The translations under genes and the position numbers were made by a program. A DNA stretch of 34,630 nt from Spirochaetaceae bacterium (lineage in GTDB: Bacteria > Spirochaetota > Spirochaetia > B11-G9). The stretch is taken from positions 1 to 34,630 of the forward strand of contig WGCU01000008.1 of the NCBI GenBank assembly GCA_015493635.1, read 5' to 3'. Each line of letters begins with the position of its first letter. The first letter of the stretch is position 1. Of the stretch, positions 23,701-32,721 are shown piece after piece. The notes beneath the pieces are model-generated. The model searched no databases. It was not told where the DNA came from and worked only from the letters and a program-made list of their open reading frames with translations.

Positions 23701-26700
23701 GACTGGAGCAGTGATCCGGCTACACTAACCTTCCAGTCAGATGCCACTTCAGGGGAGGGAGAGGACCGTGCACCCCAAAAGTCGAGCAAGACGGTTGATG
23801 TCCAGAGCTATCTGCGGTTTATGGGTGCATCCATAAGCCTCGGTTCATCCGATGATCCTGTCATGAACGGTGGTTTTGATGAGCTTACATTTTACAAGCT
23901 TCAGAATGGTTCATTCGGCCTTGTTTTAAGCAATGCAACCCTTTCCACTTCCGGTGTTGATCTCCGGGCGGATATAGAATACCAGGACGCTCTTTTACGG
24001 GTTGCGGGAGAAGTGGATTTACCCAACGATATTTCGGCAGTAGCGGTAGGGAAAATAGGGAGCCAGAACGGAGAGCCTACAATGGGCATTTTCATAGCTG
24101 CTTCAGGGCTGTCAATAGCTGTTGGTCCCGGAGTTTTTCTGAACGAGATAGGAGGCGGTGTTTTTATCAATCCTGTACAGGAGGACGTGGAGCTCGTCAG
24201 GCATATAGCCCGGTTTGAGCGGCCTGAATTAAGTGATGATATTACCAGCAAGCGTCCGGGAGGTGCAGAGAATCCAGGGTCCTTTGCCATAATGATTCTG
24301 GGAGGGGTCTATATATCAGCACCTGATTTTGTTTACGGAAGAGCCCTTGTTACTATAACGGCTAATTACTTCAATCTTGATGCAGAGGTGGAGTGTCTTG
24401 ATGGAATGCTGGATGGAACCGCCTACCTTGCAATCGGCTGGAATCCTTCCTATGGGGAGGGAAATGTCGTTGTTAATATGGACTACCTGTCCATTATTGA
24501 AGGATCGGGCAGCCTGGAATTCTATGTCTATTCAAAAGACCTCTGGGGCGTTGCGGGAGCATTTAATATCTCGATGCTGGGTCATGATCTGGCATCGGGA
24601 AGCCTTTTTGTGGGGCCTCCGGGTTTCATGCTGGAAACTTCTGTCAGTTTCGGGATCGATATGAAGTTCATTTCCGGTTCGCTTACCTACGGTGGAATGT
24701 TCTGGTACTACAAAGTACCGGATCCGGATACATGGGGAGCATACGTAAAAGTGGCAGCCGAAGGTGATTTCCTTGACGGACTTTTCTCCGCTTCAGCCAG
24801 CCTCGAAGGGGCTCTCATAGGCTCACCGACATTCCTCATATACGCAGTGGGAAGTTTAAGCGTAAAGGTATGCTATGTAACGGTATTCAACGGCAGTCTG
24901 TGGGTTTCTGTAGGAGAAAACGGCTTTCATGGAGGAAAGGGCCGGAACGCCAAGTATGACGGGATAATTGAAGAAGCCCGGAATATGGCCGATGCCATGA
25001 ACCAGGCAAAGGAGGAGCTCAATCAAGCCATGAATGACGCAGAACTGGAACTGACACATCTAAACGCAGCCCAGAGGGATGCAGCAGGGCTTGCTCTTGT
25101 CGAAAGATCGGGAATACTCGGTGGTTTGGTTCAGATTGTATTTACATACAATGAGTTAAACCGGTGGGATCCTGAGGGACTGCCTCCGGCACTTCGTGTT
25201 GTCTACGACCGGATTTATGGTCCGGGCCAGCAGAATCTTGTTGTTGCCAGGACACGGCTGCAGCAGCTGGTAAATAAGATAAATCATGATATTTCAAATC
25301 TTGAAACACTCCAGCAGGAAATTGCAGGTAAAATAGATCAGTATGAAGATATTCTCGTAGAAGAACTTCCCTCTGTTCAGGATATTGGTAATCTCCAGAA
25401 TCCGTTCCAGGGAAAAGATGAAAAAACGGTTACCATCGGCGGAACAACAAGAACAGTTCAAAGCGGTTTTAGAATAAACGAGAGTGCTGCTGAAAATCAG
25501 CAGAATGCGCTCCTTAGTGTACGGGAAGATTTTGCCAAATACCAGGACGCCTTTATGAAAGAGGCTGGAAACATTGATGCCAAACTTCAACAGCTTGATG
25601 AGATACTTTTTCAGTCCGATCAGAATCTTTCAGAACTGGCAAGTCAGTATGGTAATGTTTATTCAGAAATGGGTAATTACATAAATAATTTTGTTGCTTT
25701 CCAGGGTAAAAATTACCAATTTGCAGAAAGAAGTCTGGAACTGATACAGCATCAGGCATCAGAAAGTCAGATACATCAGACATCAGAAAGCCAGATCCGT
25801 CAGGCTCTGACTGATAAGGATTCTTCCCTTTCTGTCAGTGCTCTTAACAGCTGGAACAATGACAGAATCAGTTTAATCCAGGCGCTCATTCAAGCAGGGA
25901 GTACAGGATCGGGAGAACAGCCGGAACCTTACAATCCTCCGCTGGACCTCTCACCCTATGGATTATTTCAGGAAACAGGGGTTGAGCTATGGTGGAATAT
26001 CCCCATTGCAGGTTTTACAAAATCAAAAACCCTTTCCCTGGAGCGGCGGACACAGGCAATAGCTTCTTTCAAGCAGAGTGCTGCTTCTTTCAGAGGAAAA
26101 TGGTCGAGTGCTACAAATTTAATTAATAGAATATATGAAAGAAAGTCAGCCCTCTATAATATTCTCTATGAGATATATGACGAACTTTCTGAATACGGAA
26201 CAGGGATGATAGGTGTTGATTCTTCGGGAAATGCTTCCGCTTTCGGCGGTTTTGCAGGGACAGGGCTTGCTTTCAGAACGAGCGCAGTTGCTTCAGCGGT
26301 TTCAGGAAAAGGAGAAATGCTTCCTCCCGGTACAACGGCACCTGATGAACCGACCATAGGGCCCTTGAGACCTGCGGTTCCGGTAAAGAAAAAACCGGGA
26401 TTTAAAAAATTCGGCTCTCACGGAATGATTCAACCGCAGAATGAAGGAACCGGAATAATAGCTTTCGGCCCGGCAGTAACCGTAACCCCGCCGGCTGCAG
26501 TTTCCGGCATAAGCGGAAACAGCTTCAATAACAGTACTATAAAACTTGGTGTCTCATCCATGGGGCTTCCCAGTCAAGCAGTAATCGACAGAAACGCTTC
26601 ACAGCCTGCTCAGAATACAAAACCAACTTCCTGGGTTCCTGTAGCAGTCTACTTTGACGGTAAAAGAGCAGAAATTGAACCCTATCTTGAGGTTCCCCAT

Positions 26701-28815
26701 GTAGAAAATTTTACAGGACAGATAACAAGTCAAAATCAGTTTACCGCTCTTTTAACGGCGGAATTCTCAGGCAGCCATCCTGTCGGCGTCGTAGAGTATG
26801 AGTACAAACTGGAACCGGTACCCGGAGTGCAGACAACCGGGAATGTATCAAACACTCAGATTTCCATGGGCGGAGGAATCCCAGCAATCGCACAGCTGAC
26901 TCCGCTGCTAATCTATATTCCGTGGTTTACCCTTGGAGACGCCACATCCCTTACTGAACCATTTTTCCCTGACATTAATAAGGCAGGAGAGTATTATCTT
27001 TATGTAAAGATACGGGGAGCAGGAGGGAAAAGCATCATAAGGAGAGCACGTCTGAATTTGAATTACTTTAATCCCCAGGCAGACCACAGTCCGGTTTCAT
27101 CAAGTATTGATACAAGTGATACAACACCTCCTTCTAAACCGGTTGTTACCCTTGAAGGCCCTTATACCTACAGAATTGACAAGATATATGCAAAATGGGA
27201 TTCAGAGGATCTGGAATCAGGAATACAGGGATATAAATATGCAGTAGGGACATATAAAAAACCGCAGAATCTTGCCAGTACACAGACAGCCTATGCAGGG
27301 GCAGCTGTTCCCGGTCAATCTAATACACTGGAAATACTGTCGGGTTCCGAAACACCGGTACAGCCGCAGGTTCCTACAGATATCCTCGGCTGGCAGAGTG
27401 CAGGAGGAAGGAAGGAACTGAACATAACGGGGCTCAGACTTATGCAGGGGAAATCCTATGTTGTAAGTGTCAGAGCTGAAAACGGTGTCGGATTAAAGAG
27501 CACAGGCAGTTCTCCACCGATACTTGTGGATACCACAGCACCACATGGCCTTTCCATAACAACACTGGAACAGGTAAACGCTGACAACCATGCAAATTCA
27601 GTACACTTTGTCTTTAACCCCGCTACTGATGAGGAATCAGGGATAGCTTCCCATAGCTTTGCTGTCGGGACCAGCGAAGGTTCGGATGATCTTGTTTCAT
27701 GGCAGGATTCATCCGGGGCGGAAGCAACCATAGTCAATATTCCGCTGCCCCGGGGTTCCACAGTCTTTGTCACAGTGAAAACAGTTAATGGTGCAGGTCT
27801 TGGAATACAAACATCTGATAGTATTGATCTCGCATACACTGATCAAAGTCCACCTCAGGAACCTGTCCCGGTTAGTATTTCCGGAAGGTTCATTTCTGAT
27901 CCGGGAAAATTAAGCATCGGCTGGATGCATGTGGATGATCCGGAATCGGGGATTGTTGGATACTCATACGGTATAGGAACATCCCGGTATTACCCTGATG
28001 TTGTCCCATGGAGCAGTGTAGATACCAACGAAAACGCGTATGTTCTCAACCAGGGATCAAAACAGGGAAAAAATAAACAACTTGATTATCATCTGGACCT
28101 TGAGACACTCCATCTTTCAAGCGGGAAAGCTTACTACATTCTTGTCAAAGCAAAGAATGGTTCAGGTCTTGAGTCAACAGGAGCTTCAGAACCTGTTGTA
28201 GTAGATACTACCCCTCCCCATGATACGGAGGTACAGGCATCGGAGGAATCAACAGCGAGAGACCATTTTGACATAACGGTTAAAGCAAAGGATGAAGAGT
28301 CTGGAATAGCATCTTACCGTTTTGCAGTGTGGGATGTGCAGGAATCTTCTTACGATGATGAAATCGGAGAACCTGGAGCATTTTCCATTTCGGGCGGATT
28401 TACAGCACCGGGCACGTTCAGCGGGAATCCGGATGTACAGGGTATAATTCCTGAAACAGCCGCAGGCAGTACTGTAAATATGAATACTGAAATACCTCCA
28501 TGGGCTCAGGATGTCGATTTGTGGGGGCAGCCTAAATTTGAATCAGACTGGGAGAATATTTCATCCGGCGCTCTGCCTGAAGAAATAAATCTTGCAGTAA
28601 AAATCTCAGGATTTTCAACCGGTCTTGGAGCATTGTTCGGCGGGGGCTACAGTCTTAAATACGGCAAGAGCTACAGAATTAAAGTCTGGGTCCGCAATGG
28701 TGCGGGACTGGAGAAAGCCGCTGGAGCGGTTATTATAAAAGTAGTCAGAAAGCTTCCGGGGAAACACGAAACAAACAAGGATTCAAATTCAACCATTCCC
28801 AAGGGAGGATTCTGA
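20794..28815 (+). CDS. Giant exported multidomain protein (2673 aa), candidate surface adhesin or structural protein
   Basis: A signal peptide (MYFIKSNVKYLLVFLYLVLA…SFVFSQ) exports a 2673-residue chain. Order: unique N-terminus; FN3-like domain at about 150–245 (GSGVASYDVQYKTGNGAWQD, RVRAADEAGNIS); Ig-like domain at about 247–372; CARDB-like domain at about 373–483; a beta-rich middle at about 484–1385 with Gly/Asp-rich strands, possibly a solenoid; a helical, coiled-coil-prone part at about 1387–1800 (MNQAKEELNQAMNDAELELT); a Pro-rich linker at about 1845–1900; and four FN3-like units starting near 2112, 2248, 2352 and 2473, each with an 'ESGI-x-x-Y-x-x-AVGT'-type core. No protease, sortase or autotransporter motif was seen, and the end is not a barrel. 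It heads a four-gene operon with a barrel protein that may place it on the surface. Overall family unrecognised. Confidence 0.8.
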   Translation: MYFIKSNVKYLLVFLYLVLASFVFSQTITVNDGTGSDTDWWTSNTTFSANWSDTIDWMGKYATDNKYYQCTLGYFTGSTWNNSSESVIVTGISALDIPPKNVLITKSPSGAPLNLAEGNHYIMKVEAFHIMVDSIYLIKTGYSDGVTTDFTPPSVTVTSPSASVVTSSTFTLQWSGSDAGSGVASYDVQYKTGNGAWQDLLTAASSTRYQFTGNNGYTYTFRVRAADEAGNISDWTLPQAQSTVSINAMSPSVSLSVTPGTLSFSANENEKGADISIQATGGSLTVTSVTESRNYPGWGTEDEIPDNMSVSITGGSRYTLHRTIQLDNIARSRALGNGTKGSFTVTYTVEGQDSYGHPVAGNVSIPVTVSGGLSSSLSINNVTIELPPSPYYVGDTVENARVTIDASGSGTATGQILVDDDTSWSSNPGFSVNVNNTTSFNINGTLPTDSPGSHTVKVEITDPVTASAEETYTVSSETPPFPPTVLTLVQDVAELTDLNGNAEAVNGDTYKEFHFTGTAKMKIFPLKDDNGNPTIVNDVTVTELVVRYNDDNPTKAKIRGGTVEKEVTGDEVIATVGNRYLRVKKVSFTGQKSPATDFLRIDTKLYIPKLHMEFFKIGGLVLKTEGIEAKAVSVAENKAKTFNAFGMEFRIHNVDAEQAIVVGKDKANDRYYFTLSGGIAMSEKSGTTKTKKEITTFKGLTFYTDGNVDGTITFKKSFDIIPDKLTLTKIQVQKEGDTFKMKLGGELKNLPYPLDSLGTTTFEFKFDKDGNAEGLVVPIHELQNNNKGHGLGNNDQTEWNLGIAQIDITYLGLYLQFNEGDFDKDHSEIQIGMDLYLDLKDQDGSDPSDSGKRISFGELNTNGDFTGGIRISMDGDVTWHQPTDATIIQHKKLELAALTISIDGLAVAPDPFRIIFTGGILINLQGVAGEVDFENLAIGLDGSVSNLSDAIQGGMLDVVDAVHIEVDDVDWSSDPATLTFQSDATSGEGEDRAPQKSSKTVDVQSYLRFMGASISLGSSDDPVMNGGFDELTFYKLQNGSFGLVLSNATLSTSGVDLRADIEYQDALLRVAGEVDLPNDISAVAVGKIGSQNGEPTMGIFIAASGLSIAVGPGVFLNEIGGGVFINPVQEDVELVRHIARFERPELSDDITSKRPGGAENPGSFAIMILGGVYISAPDFVYGRALVTITANYFNLDAEVECLDGMLDGTAYLAIGWNPSYGEGNVVVNMDYLSIIEGSGSLEFYVYSKDLWGVAGAFNISMLGHDLASGSLFVGPPGFMLETSVSFGIDMKFISGSLTYGGMFWYYKVPDPDTWGAYVKVAAEGDFLDGLFSASASLEGALIGSPTFLIYAVGSLSVKVCYVTVFNGSLWVSVGENGFHGGKGRNAKYDGIIEEARNMADAMNQAKEELNQAMNDAELELTHLNAAQRDAAGLALVERSGILGGLVQIVFTYNELNRWDPEGLPPALRVVYDRIYGPGQQNLVVARTRLQQLVNKINHDISNLETLQQEIAGKIDQYEDILVEELPSVQDIGNLQNPFQGKDEKTVTIGGTTRTVQSGFRINESAAENQQNALLSVREDFAKYQDAFMKEAGNIDAKLQQLDEILFQSDQNLSELASQYGNVYSEMGNYINNFVAFQGKNYQFAERSLELIQHQASESQIHQTSESQIRQALTDKDSSLSVSALNSWNNDRISLIQALIQAGSTGSGEQPEPYNPPLDLSPYGLFQETGVELWWNIPIAGFTKSKTLSLERRTQAIASFKQSAASFRGKWSSATNLINRIYERKSALYNILYEIYDELSEYGTGMIGVDSSGNASAFGGFAGTGLAFRTSAVASAVSGKGEMLPPGTTAPDEPTIGPLRPAVPVKKKPGFKKFGSHGMIQPQNEGTGIIAFGPAVTVTPPAAVSGISGNSFNNSTIKLGVSSMGLPSQAVIDRNASQPAQNTKPTSWVPVAVYFDGKRAEIEPYLEVPHVENFTGQITSQNQFTALLTAEFSGSHPVGVVEYEYKLEPVPGVQTTGNVSNTQISMGGGIPAIAQLTPLLIYIPWFTLGDATSLTEPFFPDINKAGEYYLYVKIRGAGGKSIIRRARLNLNYFNPQADHSPVSSSIDTSDTTPPSKPVVTLEGPYTYRIDKIYAKWDSEDLESGIQGYKYAVGTYKKPQNLASTQTAYAGAAVPGQSNTLEILSGSETPVQPQVPTDILGWQSAGGRKELNITGLRLMQGKSYVVSVRAENGVGLKSTGSSPPILVDTTAPHGLSITTLEQVNADNHANSVHFVFNPATDEESGIASHSFAVGTSEGSDDLVSWQDSSGAEATIVNIPLPRGSTVFVTVKTVNGAGLGIQTSDSIDLAYTDQSPPQEPVPVSISGRFISDPGKLSIGWMHVDDPESGIVGYSYGIGTSRYYPDVVPWSSVDTNENAYVLNQGSKQGKNKQLDYHLDLETLHLSSGKAYYILVKAKNGSGLESTGASEPVVVDTTPPHDTEVQASEESTARDHFDITVKAKDEESGIASYRFAVWDVQESSYDDEIGEPGAFSISGGFTAPGTFSGNPDVQGIIPETAAGSTVNMNTEIPPWAQDVDLWGQPKFESDWENISSGALPEEINLAVKISGFSTGLGALFGGGYSLKYGKSYRIKVWVRNGAGLEKAAGAVIIKVVRKLPGKHETNKDSNSTIPKGGF
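25750..25797 (+). repeat. 24-bp in-frame tandem duplication in the helical part of the giant gene
   Basis: Two 24-bp units (25750–25773, 25774–25797) differ at three bases and encode HQASESQI then HQTSESQI, followed by a partial third (RQA). An 8-residue unit is near two heptad turns plus one and would keep helix register only approximately. Confidence 0.85.
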
Positions 28816-30809
28816 TGAAAAAAGCTTTGTTTTTCATATTCATACTATTGCTGAATTCTGCATCATATATTTTCGCCCAGAAAGCACCTCCGGCGTATGT
28901 ACTGCCTTCCGGTGATAAAGTGATAATTGTTCTCGGCGACACTTCCAGAAGTGTTAGTGCCTTTAATGTTTACAGAGCCGATAAAAGTTCCGGGAATTTC
29001 AAAATTCTTAATAAAGATCCCATTACTATGGTTAATGATCCGTACAAAGCAGCGCAGCTAATGGGAAGTGACTTTGAATGGATTTCCAAAAAGATGGGTT
29101 CAGAAGATCCCGGATTTGTATATAACAGGCTGGCTGCAGATAGAAATACAACCCTGGCGCTTTGTCTTATCAGTCATGGATTAAGGATGGCAATGGGAAG
29201 AACCTATGTAGACAGAAAAGTTGTAAAGGGGAAGACCTACAGATACAGAGTGGTATTACTGAATGTTCTTGGAAAAGAGATAAGCAGGGTAGAAAGGAAT
29301 GTAAAAGTGGGGATACTGCCGCTGCCCAAAAAACCTTCAAGTCTGACAGCGGACCCCGGTGACGGTAAAGTACTGCTGAAATGGAAATATCCCCGATACA
29401 GTGGAGGTGAAAAGGATCTGACGGTGGGTTTTATTATGTACAGGAAGGAAGAAACCGGAAAATTCTTGCGCATTACCAGAGCACCGATCCTCAGGATAGA
29501 GGGACTTTTTTCATACATTGATGAAGCAGTAAAAAACGGAGTTTCCTATACCTACGCAGTGGAAGCTGTAAACATGATAGGGAATAAGAGCGAAAAAAAT
29601 TATTCCAAAACCGTTAAACCTGTAGATAAAAAACCGCCTCTCGTACCTGTCGGTTTAAAAGCTCTGGACAAAAAAGAAGGGGTATTACTGCTCTGGAAGA
29701 TATCCCCTGAAACTGATGCTGCTTATTATAATGTGTACAGAGGCAAAAGTTTAAAAGGAACATTTGAAAAGATAAACAACAGTACCATTCCGATTGCAAA
29801 TCCTAAATTTATTGATACATCAGCTGTAAGAGGTGTTGTCCATTATTACAGGGTAACTGCAGTAGATAAAAGCGGGAATGAAAGCCCAAAGTCAGGCCCC
29901 GCATCCATAATTCCAAAAGACACAGAACCTCCACCGCCCATAAAGGGATTAACGGCAGATGTGGATGCTGACAAAAGGTACATTACGGTATCCTGGGATG
30001 CATTGGATGTTCCCGATCTATCAGGATATTATATCTACAGAGGCGAAAGTAAGGACAGACTGCTGAGGATAGTAAAAGATCCTGTTATTCCTGTGTCATT
30101 TACTGATACCGGCTACAAGAAGAAAGGGCTTCGTCCGGGACGGAAATTCTGGTATGTAGTTACCGGGGTTGATACATCAGGCAATGAAAGTAAAAGGATT
30201 TTTATTGAGGTTATCATGCCTGATAAAGTACCGCCGCCGCCGCCTTTCTATCTTTCTGCCAAACCTGCAGATACTGGCAGCGTTTTATTAATATGGCAGC
30301 CGTGTCTTTCGAGAGATCTGGATAAACACTACATATACAGGGAGGACGACCGTACCTTTGTTAAAATAAAAGAGCTCGATAAAAAGACTTCTCAATGGGA
30401 AGATAAAACTGTTGAAAAAGGAAAACTCTACCGGTACCGGGTAACAGAGGTGGATACTTCAGGAAATGAAAGTAAACCCTCCAGGGAAGTAAAAGTGATT
30501 CCGACGGATATAACAGCACCTGCAGCTCCGGAAGAATTAAAAGCTGTTATCGGGAAATGGGGGATAAAACTAAGCTGGAATGCTTCTCCAGAAAATGATG
30601 TAAAGGGATACAATGTGTACAGTTTACCTCCGGGAAATGAAAATTGGCGGCTTACCGCAAAGATGATAAAATCAGAGGAATACTTTAACAGATGGGCTAA
30701 AGCAGGCACATCCTATGCTGTTTCAGCAATTGATACATCCGGCAATGAAAGTAAAAAAACCAAGGTGAGCACTAAAAAGGCTGAAGATAAAAACGAGGTA
30801 AAAAAATGA
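28815..30809 (+). CDS. Exported protein of tandem fibronectin type III domains
   Basis: 664 residues. Signal peptide MKKALFFIFILLLNSASYIF, then one degenerate FN3-like unit (about 25–165, with an inserted loop) and five clearer FN3 units starting near 172, 270, 370, 475 and 570. Each begins with a Pro-rich linker and a Leu-x-Trp strand (VLLKWKYP, VLLLWKISP, ITVSWDAL, VLLIWQPC, IKLSWNAS), has a central 'Y-x-x-YR' strand and ends in 'VDTSGNESK'. The end is Lys-rich (KKAEDKNEVKK). This is a binding or spacer protein for the periplasm or surface. GGGAGGA precedes the ATG, which shares one base with the stop of the giant gene (TGATG), so the two are translationally coupled and probably stoichiometrically linked. 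Confidence 0.85.
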   Translation: MKKALFFIFILLLNSASYIFAQKAPPAYVLPSGDKVIIVLGDTSRSVSAFNVYRADKSSGNFKILNKDPITMVNDPYKAAQLMGSDFEWISKKMGSEDPGFVYNRLAADRNTTLALCLISHGLRMAMGRTYVDRKVVKGKTYRYRVVLLNVLGKEISRVERNVKVGILPLPKKPSSLTADPGDGKVLLKWKYPRYSGGEKDLTVGFIMYRKEETGKFLRITRAPILRIEGLFSYIDEAVKNGVSYTYAVEAVNMIGNKSEKNYSKTVKPVDKKPPLVPVGLKALDKKEGVLLLWKISPETDAAYYNVYRGKSLKGTFEKINNSTIPIANPKFIDTSAVRGVVHYYRVTAVDKSGNESPKSGPASIIPKDTEPPPPIKGLTADVDADKRYITVSWDALDVPDLSGYYIYRGESKDRLLRIVKDPVIPVSFTDTGYKKKGLRPGRKFWYVVTGVDTSGNESKRIFIEVIMPDKVPPPPPFYLSAKPADTGSVLLIWQPCLSRDLDKHYIYREDDRTFVKIKELDKKTSQWEDKTVEKGKLYRYRVTEVDTSGNESKPSREVKVIPTDITAPAAPEELKAVIGKWGIKLSWNASPENDVKGYNVYSLPPGNENWRLTAKMIKSEEYFNRWAKAGTSYAVSAIDTSGNESKKTKVSTKKAEDKNEVKK

Positions 30810-32695
30810 GTGTAAGACAGTCCGGATATGCTCTGGGTATTTTTTTAATCGTTATTTCAGCCATAACGGTCTACGGGGATGTCAAGATAGTAAGAAAACT
30901 GCCGGACACTTCAGTCAACCAGGCAAAAGCGGTCTGGTCTGCTTCGGTTCCGGATGCAAAAAAAGAGAATTCTTCTTTCGGGAAACCAAAACTTTCCGGC
31001 AGATTGTCTTTCGGTGGATCCGGCGGTATTGATCTGAACATGAAAGAAAAGTATGATTTTTTTACCGATTCAAAGCTTTCATTTCTGCAGCCCTTTGGAA
31101 CATGGGGAGTCATGCAACTTTCTGCTGCCGCATTCAGGAAAAATATACTAGGAGGGCTGTCACAAAAATACATCGGTGATCTCTTCTTTAAAATATCTGA
31201 TTTGTCCCTGAAAATCAAAGGGATATATGATGATAACTCAGATACTGTAGATGAGATACTAAGGGGAAATAAAAACCTCAATCTTGATGCTTCTTTAAGT
31301 ATCGGCTTCCTGGATACACTACCCATCATTATAAGCTACAACCATGTATCAGGATTAAAAACAGAGGATGCAAACGCGGAATCTTCAGGTAACGAAGTAA
31401 TAAGTTCGCATACAGAAAGTGATAAGGCAAGACTGGAAATGGCAGGAATTGCCGGTAATTTCGGCCTTAGTTTTTTTACTGCTTTACAAAACCAGAAGGA
31501 TATGCTCAATGACGTCAACAGTATATCTTTTTCAAACAATATTTCTATTACGTCACCGCTTATCGGTTTCCTAAAAATAAGAGCTTCGATTTCACCTGAG
31601 TACGACAAGGTTGAGTATGTAAGTGCTTCAAATACAGTAGCTACAACTGCTCTTAATTCTGAACTGGGATTCAATATCCCTGTAAATAAGGAGCTGCTGC
31701 TTGATATTTACGGTGGAAGAATTGATTCATGGGTATCCAGAGAAGGTCCAAATTCCGGAATATCCGGAATAGATTACAATCCATACAGTGCAGCATGGAC
31801 TGCAGGAACAGGGATTGCCTATAAAAATGACAATGGGTTGGAAGCAGATTCAAAATATAAAATCAAAACGGGGGCCGGATTGTTCGATCAAGATCTTACA
31901 GCCTCCAGCAGTTTTAGGGGCAGTGAAGAATCTTTTCTCAGAGATGCTGAGCTTAAAGGTGAATTTGCCCAACAGTATGGTGAAAATACCACACTGAATT
32001 CAAACAAGTTAAACTGGTCCGCCGGAACTAAGCTTTCTCCTGCAGAGGAAATGCTTCTTTCCGCTTCGTATCAGGGAAGTGTTTCCGCTGAAGGGAAATT
32101 TTCAGATTCATTCCTTTCCTGGACTAATGCCGGCAAGGCATCATTTATACATTCACCGAGCACTCTGGTGGATTACCAGCTATCAGCATCGCTTACAGAT
32201 ACGGACAACCAGAATGCAAGTCTCGTTAAACAGCAGTACGGCGGTAAAATTTCTTTTAAACCCCGGAAGGATCTCAAGGAATATCTTTTTGGAATTGGTG
32301 AAGATATTATGCTTTCCAATGGAATTACCGCAGACGAGAACACGGTTATTTCTACCATGATCTATACTATGGGTATACCTATTCTTGATTTTCTTAAGAC
32401 AAGGTACAATCTGAAATGGGAGTGGACTGCAGCAGAATATTCTCCTTCCGAAAACAATTTTCAGCACCTTTTCGGTTTAACACTGTCAGGGAGCTCTCTT
32501 CCTCTTACATTTACTACTGACTATCTTTTAAGCCATGGAAACAGGGGAGTACGTCATGACGTTAATTCATCTCTTTCGGTACCCCTGTGGGGGTCGTTTG
32601 CTGTTGAAGGTCGGTTTTCTTTAAGTTATTATAAAGAGGATGGTATTAAAAAGATGCCTTTCCTTATTGGCATAAATGCTTCGTATCAGTTTTAA
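30806..32695 (+). CDS. Probable large outer-membrane beta-barrel protein
   Basis: 629 residues. A hydrophobic leader (GYALGIFLIVISAITVYG) is followed by DVKIVRKLPDTS and then a long series of alternating strands rich in Ser, Gly, Tyr and Phe (LSGRLSFGGSGGIDLNMK, LSWTNAGKASFIHSPSTLVD, NAGKASFIH, SLSYYKEDGIKK). The chain ends FLIGINASYQF, with the terminal Phe typical of outer-membrane barrels. Its length would allow roughly 20 or more strands. It has no POTRA or usher signature. The ATG overlaps the FN3 gene stop by four bases (ATGA) and is preceded by GAGGT. It is a plausible outer-membrane anchor or pore for the two exported FN3 proteins encoded just upstream. Confidence 0.72.
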   Translation: MSVRQSGYALGIFLIVISAITVYGDVKIVRKLPDTSVNQAKAVWSASVPDAKKENSSFGKPKLSGRLSFGGSGGIDLNMKEKYDFFTDSKLSFLQPFGTWGVMQLSAAAFRKNILGGLSQKYIGDLFFKISDLSLKIKGIYDDNSDTVDEILRGNKNLNLDASLSIGFLDTLPIIISYNHVSGLKTEDANAESSGNEVISSHTESDKARLEMAGIAGNFGLSFFTALQNQKDMLNDVNSISFSNNISITSPLIGFLKIRASISPEYDKVEYVSASNTVATTALNSELGFNIPVNKELLLDIYGGRIDSWVSREGPNSGISGIDYNPYSAAWTAGTGIAYKNDNGLEADSKYKIKTGAGLFDQDLTASSSFRGSEESFLRDAELKGEFAQQYGENTTLNSNKLNWSAGTKLSPAEEMLLSASYQGSVSAEGKFSDSFLSWTNAGKASFIHSPSTLVDYQLSASLTDTDNQNASLVKQQYGGKISFKPRKDLKEYLFGIGEDIMLSNGITADENTVISTMIYTMGIPILDFLKTRYNLKWEWTAAEYSPSENNFQHLFGLTLSGSSLPLTFTTDYLLSHGNRGVRHDVNSSLSVPLWGSFAVEGRFSLSYYKEDGIKKMPFLIGINASYQF

Positions 32696-32721
32696 CTCTG
32701 CTGGGAAATTGGTAATTAATT

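Noticed and set aside
28700-30930. Shared 'VRKLP' motif at the end of the giant protein and the start of the barrel protein
   Set aside because: It is five residues in lysine-rich segments and is probably chance; too short to support a functional link.
30806-32695. Assignment of the barrel to type IX secretion, usher or two-partner systems
   Set aside because: No POTRA, plug, usher or CTD-sorting signature is visible, so no known secretion family is claimed.
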